From assembly GCA_024195265.1 (NCBI GenBank), contig JAJLRJ010000013.1, positions 20,005,521 through 20,069,520 on the forward strand: a DNA stretch of 64,000 nt, given 5' to 3'. The number at the start of each line of letters is the position of its first letter. Position 1 is the first letter of the stretch. This DNA comes from Dendrophyllia cribrosa (taxonomy: Eukaryota; Cnidaria; Anthozoa; Scleractinia; Dendrophylliidae). The notes under the pieces were generated by a model. That model was not told where the DNA came from, made no database searches, and was given only the letters and a program-made list of their open reading frames with translations. Shown one piece after another: positions 1 to 12,557 of this stretch. Both the position numbers and the translations under genes were made by a program.

Positions 1-590
1 CCGCTTACTTAAAGGGGCTATGTCGCGAGGTGTCACGCAAGCTACAATCTTGAAAAACGTCCGGTGGCTGTTTTTCAAATTTACGCCATCATCGTCGAAT
101 CCATTCAATCCTGTAGTGCTGTGTTCACCAAATGGTCTCAGATTTTTCACATATGTAAAGAATCTATTTGTCTTGATTTTCGTCCGGTTATTTTTCCGAT
201 TCTGAAATCGTACGGCTAAATTTCTCAATATGTACGAGCAGCGATAGAAATCAGTTGACCATGGAATGTCACGGACAAAGGTTCTTCTTCTCTGTTGGCT
301 AAATATAGTACACTTCAGCATATTAACATGGTACCAGAGTCTTCGCTTTGTACTTCTTTACCGCCACAGACAAACCTAACATTTTTCTGATTTTGTTTCG
401 CTTGAGAAAAGAGCGATGAAATTGTTGGACTTAAATCAAAACAAGCAATAGCTCTTGTGTACGTGACCACTAGCTGGTTCCGTTTCGAGTCCTGTTTCGT
501 ATCAGCGAACAAAAGAATTTTGACAGATTAAAGTGTAAATTAAAGTTACTAAAATTAGGCGAAACCTCGCGACATAGCCCCTTTTTAACT
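1..590. mobile_element. TIR element, AAAGGGGCTATGTCGCGAGG family
   Basis: AAAGGGGCTATGTCGCGAGG at 11-30 recurs inverted near 565-584, bounding about 575 bp. The inner subterminal sequence (110-300) recurs in inverted and direct form at 23.98-24.81 kb. No transposase is encoded; short ORFs here have no recognisable domain. Confidence 0.6.
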
Positions 591-854
591 CTAACGGGGA
601 TTTTAGTTTCTGTATTTTACCACTTTTTTGCGAGTAACTCACATGATTCAAAACTGTAACCCAATTGGTCCAAATAGCGAGTAATTTTATATAGCAGACA
701 AATCCCTATTCAGCGGATAAAATGTTTCCAATTGGTTATAATACATATTTAGAAAGCATTTTTTTGGGAGAATCAGAAATTTAATTTGTGATCTCAGATC
801 ATATGGATTCTTCATGACAAAAAAAAACGAAAAAATAAAACGGACCAATTAACG

Positions 855-1335
855 TAATATATATAGATAGGCTGAGCCTAACAGCGTAGCTCTCCGAACA
901 GAAAGCCGATGATAAGCTTAACTAAGGTGAAAGGTCGGAAGCACAAGAATTAAGATTGACGACCGGGCTATTTTTCAATTTTAGCAATTCTCAAAAACAG
1001 TATTACGCGACCGTCTGCACAGGACATTTAGACCGTACAAAAGTTCACAAAAAACAAAAACAAAATTTCCGAATAAAATACACCTATTGCATATCAAAAA
1101 TTGCCCGAGAAACTGATTTGGAAATCAAAATTGCAAAAAATACACAAACATATTTGCATATGAAAAGACGACGCGAGTGAAGTTAGAACTATAAAATCCA
1201 TGTCTTGTTTTGTTTACATAAAATCGCTTTTGAATCTATGTAATGAATAAACAAACACATATATAAAAATTAAAAAATTGGACAACACAATCTTCTTTCG
1301 AAAAATTTTATTCAAATCTCCATAAGTTTATGTTT
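855..1335. repeat. Dispersed repeat, inverted copy of 32060-32560
   Basis: Long stretches match the reverse complement of 32060-32560, including the AACAAAACAAGAC/GTCTTGTTTTGTT segment and the GACGCGAGT segment. It is part of a hAT-like element that is more complete at 30458-32633. No coding capacity was seen. Confidence 0.6.
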
Positions 1336-1530
1336 AAAAGCAAAACGCGAACCATTTAAAGGGAACCTCCATTGTCAGAACAAATTGACGTCAAATTGTT
1401 GGAAATACAGTCGAAATTTAAAATTTTTAAAAGCACAGTTGCAAATATAATTTTAGTGTACAAATAAAATGGATATAAATATCGCCTATTTGCGCTTTTA
1501 AATTTCCCGTGCGCCGCCATTTTGAATATT

Positions 1531-1611
1531 TATGACGTGTTACGGTTGCCGCTATTGTTAAGAATCGAAGTTCTTTTGTATGCAACAATTAGACAACCGT
1601 AACACGTCATA
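1531..1611. mobile_element. Small hairpin MITE
   Basis: TATGACGTGTTACGGTTG at the left end is repeated inverted at the right end of this 81-bp segment. Confidence 0.5.
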
Positions 1612-1703
1612 ATTTGTTTTAATTTGTTATTGTTATATATAATACGTAGAGCACCGGGATGTTTTCGCAAATTCCTATTTTATTACATGACTTTTTCACT
1701 TAC

Positions 1704-1834
1704 CACTTTAGATGCATTAGGGTGAAGACCACTTTGTGAGTCAAACATTTGTCCCGGCGATATTTGACCATTGTCTAAAACGTAAGTGATGCCGGTTTGT
1801 TTTGTATTCAGGGTGAGGTTTAGATAACTAAGCC
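1704..1834 (-). CDS. Candidate exon, possibly of the TRPA1-like gene
   Basis: A 131-nt open segment with an acceptor (TTAATAG) and a consensus donor (GTAAGT), starting with two bases of a split codon and ending in phase 0. It encodes 43 residues, beginning LSYLNLTLNTKQTG and ending SGLHPNASKV, with two N-glycosylation-type sites (NLT, NAS). It lies on the right strand and side to be an extracellular loop such as S1-S2 of the channel, but the exon that should link it to 3685 was not found. It may be chance or another gene. Confidence 0.25.
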
Positions 1835-2434
1835 CTATTAAGTCCCCGTATTGGGAGTCGAAAAGACAGTAACATGATTTTCATCAAGTAAATGTCAATA
1901 TGCCTGAACCAGTTTGTGGAAAGACTTTGTCTTAAATCTTAATCTTATAAGGAAGGCACCTGCTTCAATACTTTATACAAACTACCTGCCTGCACTAAAT
2001 GTCTGCAGAAAAAAATGAATAAAACGTTTTCTACATAAATAACCATTGTATTCCATGTGGAAAGTCACAACAAACGCAAATAAGGTGGTGAACTGATAAG
2101 AAATTCGATGAAAAAAATAGACATGCAAGCGGTGTCAGCGCCAAGCGTGGGAAAGCATACCCAGGCGAAATCCCAGTGGGTGGTTTTGGTTCGTAATAGT
2201 AACAGCCCTTATGCATGTTTACGTCAGACTAGCTAATTTCACCCCCAAGCCTCGCTTTCGAAGTGTAAACCTGTGACAATCTCATCAATGTATTCTCAAA
2301 GGAGCAAAGTTGAAAAGAATACACACTCAAAAACAACGTGAACTTGTCAAAGGTTTGCAAGGAATTTCGTACAAACGAGGCATGGTGGTGAATTTTAAGC
2401 TGGTGATGTCAGCATGCATAAGGCCTATTGGACT

Positions 2435-2473
<39 letters not shown>

Positions 2474-2698
2474 CCAAATCGGCCGAGCGCGCAGCGCGAG
2501 GACGATTACCCCTGAATTGTACGACACGAAGTTCAATTACTAATTAATCACATCAATAACCAAATTAGAGATTAAAAAGTCTATGTCGACTCTTTTGCAC
2601 TAAAAACGTCTGGGATATTTTCTATCAGTTTAAAAGTAGAAGGAAAACACCAAAAAAGAACCCATTCAAGTGCAACTGATTGACGCGCGCGCAACTTA

Positions 2699-2760
2699 GG
2701 TGTCCAATTACAGCTATCCAAATGCAAAAAGTTGTATTTGGATAGCTGTAATTGGACACC
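2699..2760. repeat. Near-perfect hairpin
   Basis: About 26 bp on each side (GGTGTCCAATTACAGCTATC at the left end) pair across a short AT-rich loop. A CACGTGATCACGTG palindrome follows directly. Confidence 0.75.
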
Positions 2761-2929
2761 CACGTGATCACGTGCCAATTACGTGAGAAAATTGTTATTA
2801 ATACGGTTATGTTTCTAATTGGTTCGATAAAAAGCAATCAAATTATGATAACAAACCAAGTAAACAAATAATTGTAATCAACAGAGAGTCAACTTGGACG
2901 GCATTTGTCATTGTCTCATTTTATGGAGC

Positions 2930-3660
2930 TCAAAGGAGACAATTTTGGACGTACTTAATACACCCTCCATGTTTCATTGTTATAGATTTAATGCTCTTGA
3001 TAGCAAATAAGGTAAATAAATAACTGTGATCAACAGAGAGTCAGTCCATATGCAGAAGATACATTACCTTTAATACAGTCAGTTGATCCTGCTGGGGATT
3101 TGGTACGTACTTTGATTGAATGACTGTCAAAACAGTTTTAACCTTCAACAAAAAACATAATCAGCAATTTTACGAAAAGTCCCCGTGCTGACTTTGAAGA
3201 TTTATATATATATTTTTATATATTAAGACAGACACCGTCAAACTTAGTGACTTTCTTACAATTTATCAGACAACAATTATTCAATGTGATATTTTATTGT
3301 TCGCATGACAACAAGATTTTGAGCCACGTTTTTCGAAATTTGGATTTTTTTACCTTTTAATAAAAAAAATGCGGTTATAGTCGAACCGTTTACACTTTCA
3401 TGCAGTTTTAGCCTTCTTTTATTGGTCTTCATTATTTTTTAGCCAACTTGGACCGTTTCGTAGGTTTTGGAGAAATCGAAAATGGCGGCTTTATAGAAGT
3501 GATGACGTAGTTCCCAAGTCATTTAACGTCATTGCTCCATTGTGGGCTTCATAGGAAACAGTTTTGGACGTACTATATACCTTTCAAGTTTTAATGTTAT
3601 AGGCTTAATGCTCTTAAAATTACGAAGCTCCCCACCCAAGACTCAGGATCTAAAAAATGT
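2930..3660. repeat. Dispersed non-coding repeat
   Basis: Contains blocks (GGACGTACT, TTTCATTGTTATAG, TTAATGCTCTT) that recur at 22.3 kb; related text occurs at 13.06-13.33 kb and 51.64-51.80 kb. It appears twice here (2930-3020 and 3540-3620). No ORF of interest. Confidence 0.5.
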
Positions 3661-3684
3661 CCCAACTATAGAAAACTGATTAAC

Positions 3685-6469
3685 CTTGTATTCAGGTTTC
3701 GTTTCGTCGCCTTCCTCCGTAGCACACTGATCCAAAATACGCTGAAGAAACAAAAACGATTTTTTTATAATATATAGATACTGCATGTCATTTCGGATAA
3801 ACGAACAGTTACTGAAGACGGCATGTGCTAAGAATAAATGCTCTTGAAATATATCGGAGAAAAACCTTTGAAAGGGCAAGGGAGATGGCATCCACCGCCC
3901 GCTAGGGTTAAGGTGTTTCGATACAGTTTTCTGGAGACCATACCTACATTTTTCAATCGCCTTTTAAGCGATCTTCTCCAAGTCAGATCAACGTGAAATT
4001 TTCACCACTAACTGACTTTGAATTAGTGAAGTTTGGCAAGATATATTTTCTGGTAAAATAGATATTACCATGACGACGATAAACAAGAAACCTCGAAATC
4101 AGTAAAGGTGAAATTTTGCGCTTTTAAGATTCCGCATTGAAAATCCCACATAGACATTTTAAAATATGGTATATGGCATATTTATTTTGCAAGAATAAAA
4201 TAATTCTGTATGTTTGATTTCAAATATATCGCAATAACATTTAAAACCTTACTATTTGTGTACTGGTAATAAATTGATCGAGAGATTAACACTGGTTTTG
4301 TGAAATTACTTAAAGATAGTGTCACAAAGTAGCTTGCTGTTATGTTTGTACACCTTCAAAGTTTAGTTTGCTTTCTCTTTTGCGATCTTAAGAACTACCG
4401 TTTTTCCTAACATCGCTTCATGTACAATTTTGGGGTATTTTTCGATTTTAATCACTTTTGCAAAAATCTTAGTAACGGCTAGATGGATTTTTTTATAACG
4501 TTTACCACCAGCGTGCTTACCGATGTGCAAAATATTATCTGAAAGTTTTATTGACATTGATTCACTGGAACGCCGGTAAATTTATAGATGAAGACGACGT
4601 ACGAACCGTTCAAAACGTTTGCGTTACAAATTCACTGTTTTTAAGTTATGCTTAATAATGATTTCAAATCAATGAAAAATGCAGGTATGGTCTTCAGGAA
4701 ACTGTATCGAAACACCTTAATTGTGTGATAACAATAATTACAGCATTGTAACTCTAAGGAATGAATGTCTTGAGTATATATCCCTGTGTGCTATCTGACT
4801 GGTTGAAAGCTTTTTATCAAATTTGTTTGGAAATATAGAAAATTGTTTTGAGTGCATATTTCATGAAAGAAATGAATATATAGAACTTTCTTTTTGTGTT
4901 ATGGTAACACTCGTAAACGTTTAGGGGAACTCGGAATAGCTGCGGGAAAACTCGCCTTCGAGTCGCGTTTCCACGGCTTTTCTCATTCTCCCAAACTTCC
5001 ACTCGAATTTTTATAACTCTTAGATGGAAACACAGGAAGCGTTTTCAGTTTCTTATCTATTACATGGTTCTCTTTCTCATCATCTTTTTACCTCCGCAAC
5101 ATCCGGCATCTTGATGACCAGCGCTTGCATCATTAGCAGCTCGCCTGGTGATGAAGAAGATAGCACCTCTCTCCACCTTAACGAAATAATTATAATAAAA
5201 AACGCTAGTTCCCAAGACTGGACCACGAAGACAAAAAACTAAATCTTAATGAGCTACACATTTTCAGACACAAGGCGTTATGTGGCACTATTGTAAATCA
5301 AGTTATATATAGTTACTGATGTATACTAGTATAATTTTTTATTCTGCTGTAGTTTGAAATTATTTTTGTGTTTCTCTGATGGAAAACAACATTGTTCGGG
5401 TCACATTTGCACTGTATTTGCACGCTAAGGTTGAGGTTCCTAATTTGCATAATTCGTAAATACCGTTATTTCAAAGAGTCCTCGTGGTCTTAAAACCAAC
5501 TGGCCGCACAGTTTTTTTCATGATATTTAAGATTAAGTCTTTATTGTTCTATGGCTGCAAGGAAATTGCTGTACGACGATCCACTTTTGGTTTAGAGGAA
5601 TTTTTGTGAACCCATTTTTCCTGTTTTATTACAAGCTGTGGGTTGATAGAAGTTAATGTTTAACCACTTGGAACAACGATATGGAAACTTTTATAACGTT
5701 GTAATAATAACTGGACTTGTACCTCTCAAACAACAGTAGAATTTAGCTCTGCATCAAATTTTAAGTGTTGTGAGAAGTTGCCAAAGTTAGGGAAATTTTA
5801 CATTTTTCATACTAAAAAATTATCAAATTTGGTCCCCCAGGGGACCCCCCTGTAAATTGCTGAAGAAAACATTTTGAGACCAAACGAAACGTATTTTTAT
5901 AGTTACTAGACAAAGTGTAATTCACATGCAAGAATTGAAGAAAGTCTGTTTCATGACCAATTTTGGTTATGAGGATCTCAGGCGGACAGCCACTTAAATT
6001 AACTATCATAGTGCCAAAATAGCATACTACATAGTAAAAAAGAACGAAATCCCCTTCTAAGGAGATTTTTAGCTCTAACGAGTTTCCTTGAACGACTAAA
6101 TACATGGTTAGATTTGGTTTGAAAAATTGGCATATGCATGAGGGTATTCCAGGAAAATACGCATACATGTATTGAATAAATTTTTTAATGGGTTTTGTCA
6201 CAGATTATATATTAACTTAAAAACTGGGTGTCATCCAAAGTTCCCATTTCGTTCAATTTACGTTCTTACACATTATACATACGGTATGACATAAATCACC
6301 TGGCATGTTCAGCGATTGCCATAGCAACATCTCTTTTGTCCTCTTTCAGCGCGATATCCAAGAGGTTTTGATTGTAGGAGTTCATTAAGATTTCCTGATC
6401 TTTTCTTGACATCAGGTAAACAACAATCTCGTCATGTCCTTCAAATGATGCCAGGTTCAAGGCCGTGTT
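3685..6469 (-). CDS. TRPA1-like: TRPA1-like gene, exons 14-16 (last repeats and pre-channel linker)
   Basis: Exon 14 (6300-6469) carries NTALNLASFEGHDEIVVYLM and ends in the ALKEDKRDVAMAIAEHA helix that precedes the linker in TRPA1. Exon 15 (5092-5176) supplies the conserved Trp after the split Arg codon, then LLMMQALVIKMPDVAE. Exon 16 (3685-3741) encodes RILDQCATEEGDETKPEYK and ends in phase 0. The frame stays open through each junction. The next expected segment (the YNFxxL region, then S1) was looked for at 1-3684 and not found with confidence. Confidence 0.75.
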
Positions 6470-9400
6470 CTATAACGACATAATTTCTTTAAAGTGTATA
6501 TGACAGATTTTTTTCATTTGCTTCTTGGAATCTACATGGCGTTCTGATCGCAATTAGGATCGCGTCACTTTACCCAGTCGTTCAGCGATTCACAGTAATT
6601 TGTGTTAATGTCTCCCAAGAGCTTTCCGCTACGAAGCCATAAATGTGTCACTTGTGTTTGTGCAAGTTTGTGTAAGTGTAGTTGTCTCAGTGGCCTAGTG
6701 GTTAAAACATCTGTCCGGTCATCAGGAGACCCGGGTTCAACTCCCGGCTAAGGCACTTTTCCACTCATAATCTTTGTTGTGAAAATTTCTGTTCTCAATT
6801 TAACTGTCTATTTTTTATTTTTACTATGAAGAAGTCAATTAATTATGAATGCCTGTGATAGACTATATATATATATATACCTAATTCAATAAAGGTTGCT
6901 TTGACAATTGGTCATTGGTAATTGGGCATTGGCATTTGGGCATACGGAACACAATGCAATGCTTTGCTTGAGTGAACACCAAACAATAGCTTCCCAATGC
7001 CCAATTACCAATGACCAAAGCAACCTTTTTTGAATTAGGTGTATATACAGCTGTTTCGAGAAAGGTTGTCGGAAAAGCGCAAAAGTGCACGCGGCAATCC
7101 CGCAAATAATATGGGATATGATCAATGAATTTTAATAAGTCAAATAAATACATGAAACCCGCGATACCTCGTCCGTACAGGAACGATCATTGGGATAAAT
7201 GATATAGCGTGGATGACTACCCACAATACCTTTCTGGATTGTCGCGTGCACTTTTACGCTTTTTTCCGACAACCTTTCTCGAAACAGCTGTATATATATA
7301 TATATAATTTCTTTAACTTTTGTGATGGGTCCCTCAGACAATGCTCCCTAAATAGTCCAAATTTGGAGGATCACTGTAGCGATCGTGAAGTTGTAGCTAT
7401 AACGCTCTTGAGGAAGGCCGCGACGGCCGAAACGTTGAGCAATTAAACATCTGAAAGTCCAATTGGAGTTGGCTTTTTGACCATCACAAAGAAAAATTAT
7501 ATATATATATATATATAAATATATATATATACAAACAATAATGTATACAATGTGCCCTCGTATGTACAGACAAAGCTGACCTTGTTTTCATCAAAAGTAT
7601 TCAAGCAGTCCGAGTGTTTTGCCAAAATGGACACCACACATCTCTTGGATCCTCGAGTGGCTGCCAGATGCAAAGGTGTCTTCTGACGTTGATCCCTGAA
7701 AATTGTGGTATATACCAGTTATATAATGCTTTCCAGTGGTATATTTAGTATATAAACGCCTTCATACGGCTGGTATATTATAATGGTCGACCGTGACTGA
7801 CAAGTCGTCCGAAAGCTAATAAGTCTGATGTGCACCCCATTGGGTTCATATGAGAGTTTTCTCCCCTCATTTTGTTTTTCGAGCTCTTGCTAAAACTCTG
7901 TCAATAATGGCTACACTTACTTCTCAACCGTGGCCCCTTGAGAGAGCAGGAACTCTACCACCTGGTCATGTCCACTGTAACAGGCAAGGTGAAGCGGAGT
8001 CATGCCTTCGTTGTTTTGTAAGTTTATCATGCGAATGTTTCGACCAACCAAAAGGTTCTCTACTATTGGCAACCAACCGTATCTAGGAATATAAAACAAA
8101 AAGATGTTTCATGATCCTGTTTTATTCATATCCAAAGTGCAGTTTTAGCTACTTTTATTACTTATTATGTGAAAAACATCGGAGAACAATTAAATACGAG
8201 CAGTCCCGTATATTTCTCAGGGAAAGCCGAGCGAGCGAGCACTCGAGCGCGCGCGAAAATCTCCTCCGCCCGACAAGACAAGACGCGCGGGGAGGAGTGA
8301 AAATGAGGTTCCCTCATTTTCTCACCGTTTCCACGCGTCCGTCGTGTCTTCTCGCCGGGGAGGATGTACTCGACTAACCTTGAAAGAAATGAGGAACTAC
8401 TCGTAGCATATTGAACAATAAGACTTGCATATGTTTCCCACTCGTGAAGCGTAATGAATGAGTTATAGCAGACGGGGACAAATATGAAAATTTTCACTCC
8501 TTCCTTCCCTACTGCCTTCCTTCCTTCCTTCCTTCCTTCCTTCCTTCCTTCCTTCCTTCCTTCCTTCCTTCCTTCCTTCCTTCCTTCCTTCCTTCCTTCC
8601 TTCCTTCCTTCCTTCCTTCTTTCCCTCCTTCCATCCCTCCACCATTTTATCAGCTGTAAACTTTTATTGGTAATTGGCCCTTTACCATTCCAAATACAAA
8701 GAAATATAGATTGGGAACACTTGACTGCCAAAAAGTAGGACATTATGAACGCGGTTAACTGATGTTTCCCGTTTGGAGTCCTTTGAAGGAAAATTAGAAC
8801 CGATCTACGGACTTCAAATGAATTTTTCAACATAAACACGGGTTCAATATTAAATTTATTCTGCTTATAACTTTTGTATTAGCTCGTCTGATGATGTAAG
8901 GCGCTGTACTTCTCAATTAGCACTACACTGGTCCGTGTTGGAAACCCGGTAGGGACAACGAAAAAATACATTTATTTTATTTTTAAACGATTTAGTAGGA
9001 TAAAGTTGGAACCTTTATCGAAAGTCTTAATTTAAGTACTTTATTTCTAAAATTGCGACCCAAAACATTCCACTCTGAACGAAAACTTTTTGTCATTAAT
9101 TGAAAGTTATTTACCATGATAACGCTGCTAAAAGTTAACTTTAATATGGATCAGTTCCTCAAGTGTTTATCTCTATAAACCATGACTGTTTGGGTGAGAA
9201 TCTTTTATTTAGTGCAACGTTCACAATCAAGAGTCAATTATGGAAAATGTAATGTATTTCTAACTTTTGAGTCTGTCAACAAAATCGTATGGTGTGACCA
9301 TTCAAATGAAACCTCTTCGGCAGTACTTTTACATGGTATCATTTGTTTTTCAATATTTTACAAAGTGAAATATAGTATTTTGTTTTTTTGACACTATTGC

Positions 9401-12400
9401 GAGTTAAAGAGTTAAATCTTACTTGGCTGCAATGTGTAGAGGCGTGTCCAAGTCGTTTGATGTGACACCAGCGGCAGCTTTGTTTGTGGTCATCAGAAGG
9501 GAAATGTTCTTAAAAAAACGTACGGATAAGACAGATAGGAAAAATAAAAATATTTCACAAAAAAAAATCTTGTAGTCAGGCCACAACAGTGCATGCAGGA
9601 TGTCCTTTACAAACACAAGGAATGTAAGGTACCTTACAACTTTCATTGCAGTCACGAAAAGTTACGTTAACGAATGAGAAGAAGACTTTTATTATTTTAC
9701 TATCCTCTCAATGGCTAAATTTGTACTCGAGACGAATTATTCGTCTGAGACACAATTCGTATTCAAACAGAAAACGAAGGTTTTTTTCACTTAGCTTTCA
9801 CATGCATGAGAAATTGCTCGCAATGTTTGTTGGAGTCAAATGGGGATGGAGATCCAGATGGGGTCCTCTCCCCAGCCTCTTTCTCTTGGAAACTTCAAAG
9901 ATCCGTCTACGAATTTATACCTACATGAATTATCAGTCTGACGGATATTTTGTCTATACATATAATTCCCCTCTAAATAATTCTGCAATCTTGCCACTTA
10001 TTTGTGCTTTGAATAAAGTTGAAAAGAATGCCAACGTGTAAATGCGCGTGCACATTTCTTTACGAGCTTTATTTGTTCCCTTTCTTCGTTTTTACTCTCT
10101 CAATGATTTTACGTCGTTCACTACACACAATGTTGTAAATCGAGTCTACCTTGACTTTCCCTTTCCTTGCAGCATAATGAACAGGCGTAAAACCCCTGTG
10201 GTCTTTGTCAGTAATAAGGTATGCTGACGACGGCTCCTTTATGTGGCAAAAAGAAATCACAAAGCAATAAATCAAAGTAATGTCTTGTCATATGGCTTAT
10301 TTAAAATACGTCACTTCATTCTGATTGGCTAAGAGCATGGTACAATTACACAGTTGCACGTATTCCAAAGATTGCCGAAGATCATTACATTTCCAGGCCT
10401 TCGGAAAACCTACGAACACCATCCCCATTTCCGAAGATTTCTAGAGATCTTCAAGACTTTGACAGTTCAGATGATTTGAGCGGTACTTTCATTGGGCGCC
10501 GTTCACCTTTTTAAAAAATTCGTTTTAATTTAGCGACGTGACAGTATTGGTCACTTTCAATTTGGCGGAGTTTGTTCAACTGTCATTTTCGAAAGTGACG
10601 AAAACTTAAGTTCATTGACTGTATATTTTGATATTTTAATTTTCCTTTCTTTCTTCGAAGTTTTAACTCATGGACGTACACGCAAACTTATACTTCCACC
10701 GAAGTACAAGGCGGGGGTTCGAAAATATTCTACCTCTAATAGATAGCCTGTCATATGCTCTCCAAGATGAAGTAAATATTATGAGTTACGGCTCTTCTGG
10801 GAATCCGCGAGGTCATACAAAATGGCGGCCAAGATACTACAAATTTAAATTTATGTGGAAAATGTGGAAATTGAAACTAGCTGGAGATGTAAAATATGAT
10901 AAAGTTAAATATTTTGCTGATTTTGGTCATGTTATATGTGGTGGGTTTTTTTCATCGAAAAAAGGTGAAAAACACGCATCGCATTTTTGTTAAAAATAGC
11001 TTGACGTCATACTACTTATGACGTCATATCTCGTTACCATGGCAACTGATTGCCGCCAAACGTAATGTGTCTCAAGGGTAAATGAACAGCTACTGAAGAC
11101 GGTACATGCTAATAATGAATTATTTTGAAAAGTCGAAGACCCCCCCCCCCCCCCCCCCCCCACTCCTTGTACGTAAGAGGGTTAAGTCATTGGTTTAGTG
11201 AAAGTTTATTGGTTTAGTGAAATTGGACGGTCCATGTATTCTTCTGCTCTGGGACAATTGTGACGTCAAAATACAAATAAGATAACCAACCTTAAGCAGG
11301 AGCTCCATTGCACCAGCATAGGGAACAGCCGCATGAAGAACTGATCTTTGCTCCACACTTTTCACTGTCACGTCAGCTCCTCGCTCAAGTAACAACTGAA
11401 TGGTATCCACTCCTCCCTTCTCTGCCGCTCTGAACAGGGGGGTGCGACGTGCTCGGTCAGGAGGATCCACAGAGGCACCCTGTGTAGTGAAGTATACATT
11501 GATACATACTTCATATGTACTGTCCCAGGAAACCATTACATGAGAGAACCCTTCTTGAACAAATAATCTGTCCTGATTTATTTTTGGCTTGCAAAGTTTA
11601 TCTTTCTAACTAAAAAATACACAGTTAATTTTTGTTTTGTTTTTGAAACTGTTGACCACAAACTATGTTATCCTACTGACGCTTTCTCAACTGAATCAAA
11701 TAATATTTGCAATAAAAATTACTATTACATGTAATAAAATCGAAGTTTAAATATGTTAAGACTTTCATTAAAGTAGAAAAATAAATATGAAATGCCAGAC
11801 GTCAACAGATGAGCACAATGGTCTAAGCCCCGTTCACACTGAAGTTGTCTTCTGCCGGCCTACCGACTTTATTTAATATGTAAATTTAACGCAAGGCATT
11901 TACCTGATCCAAAAGATATTCGACTACATGTACGTGGTTATTAGCTGCAGCTTTATGAAGAGGCGTCTGTCCTTCAATATCAATCAGCGTTATTCGACAT
12001 ATGGAAGGATCGTGATTGGCTAGAAGTTTTACAGTCTCAAGCGATCCCTGTCCACATGCCAGATGGAACGCAGTGCTCCTGTTAGAGGCCTGGAACCAAG
12101 AGAGGTATTTGTGTTTAGTGTTCAATCCCACAAGTACCCAATTTCAGATACGAAAATGTCACGTGATGTAGTTTAATTCGGTAAACTAAAACCTTTCTAC
12201 ACTAAGAAAAAAAATGAGGCCGCTTCAAGGGCGAAACCATGTTATTTCTTTTCTGGCGATAAATAATGGCGGTGGAATGCTATTGTTGTGGTATTAAATT
12301 GAACAAAAAGAAACGTCATGAACTAACCTTTGGGCATCGTACTCTTGATCCATTTTCCAAGCACATTTCAACAATCTGCCAATTAAGTGAATGTTACATT

Positions 12401-12525
12401 TGACATTTGATATATTGAATAGCTTTAAAGACTTTTAATACCATCGTTATTGTCATTATTATCGTCCCCATCGTTGCCGTCGTCGTCGTCATCATCATCA
12501 TCATCATCATCATCTTCATCATCAA

Positions 12526-12557
<32 letters not shown>

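Noticed and set aside
1..3684. Transmembrane exons S1-S6 of the TRPA1-like channel
   Set aside because: No hydrophobic exon with splice signals and channel motifs was found; most of the region is repeats.
6679..6755. Functional tRNA gene
   Set aside because: Promoter boxes are good but the anticodon arm does not fold well; a tRNA-derived repeat is more likely.
8165..8839. 224-codon frame with Lys-Glu-Gly-Arg repeats
   Set aside because: It runs through the CTTC microsatellite in an intron of the TRPA1-like gene and has no domain.
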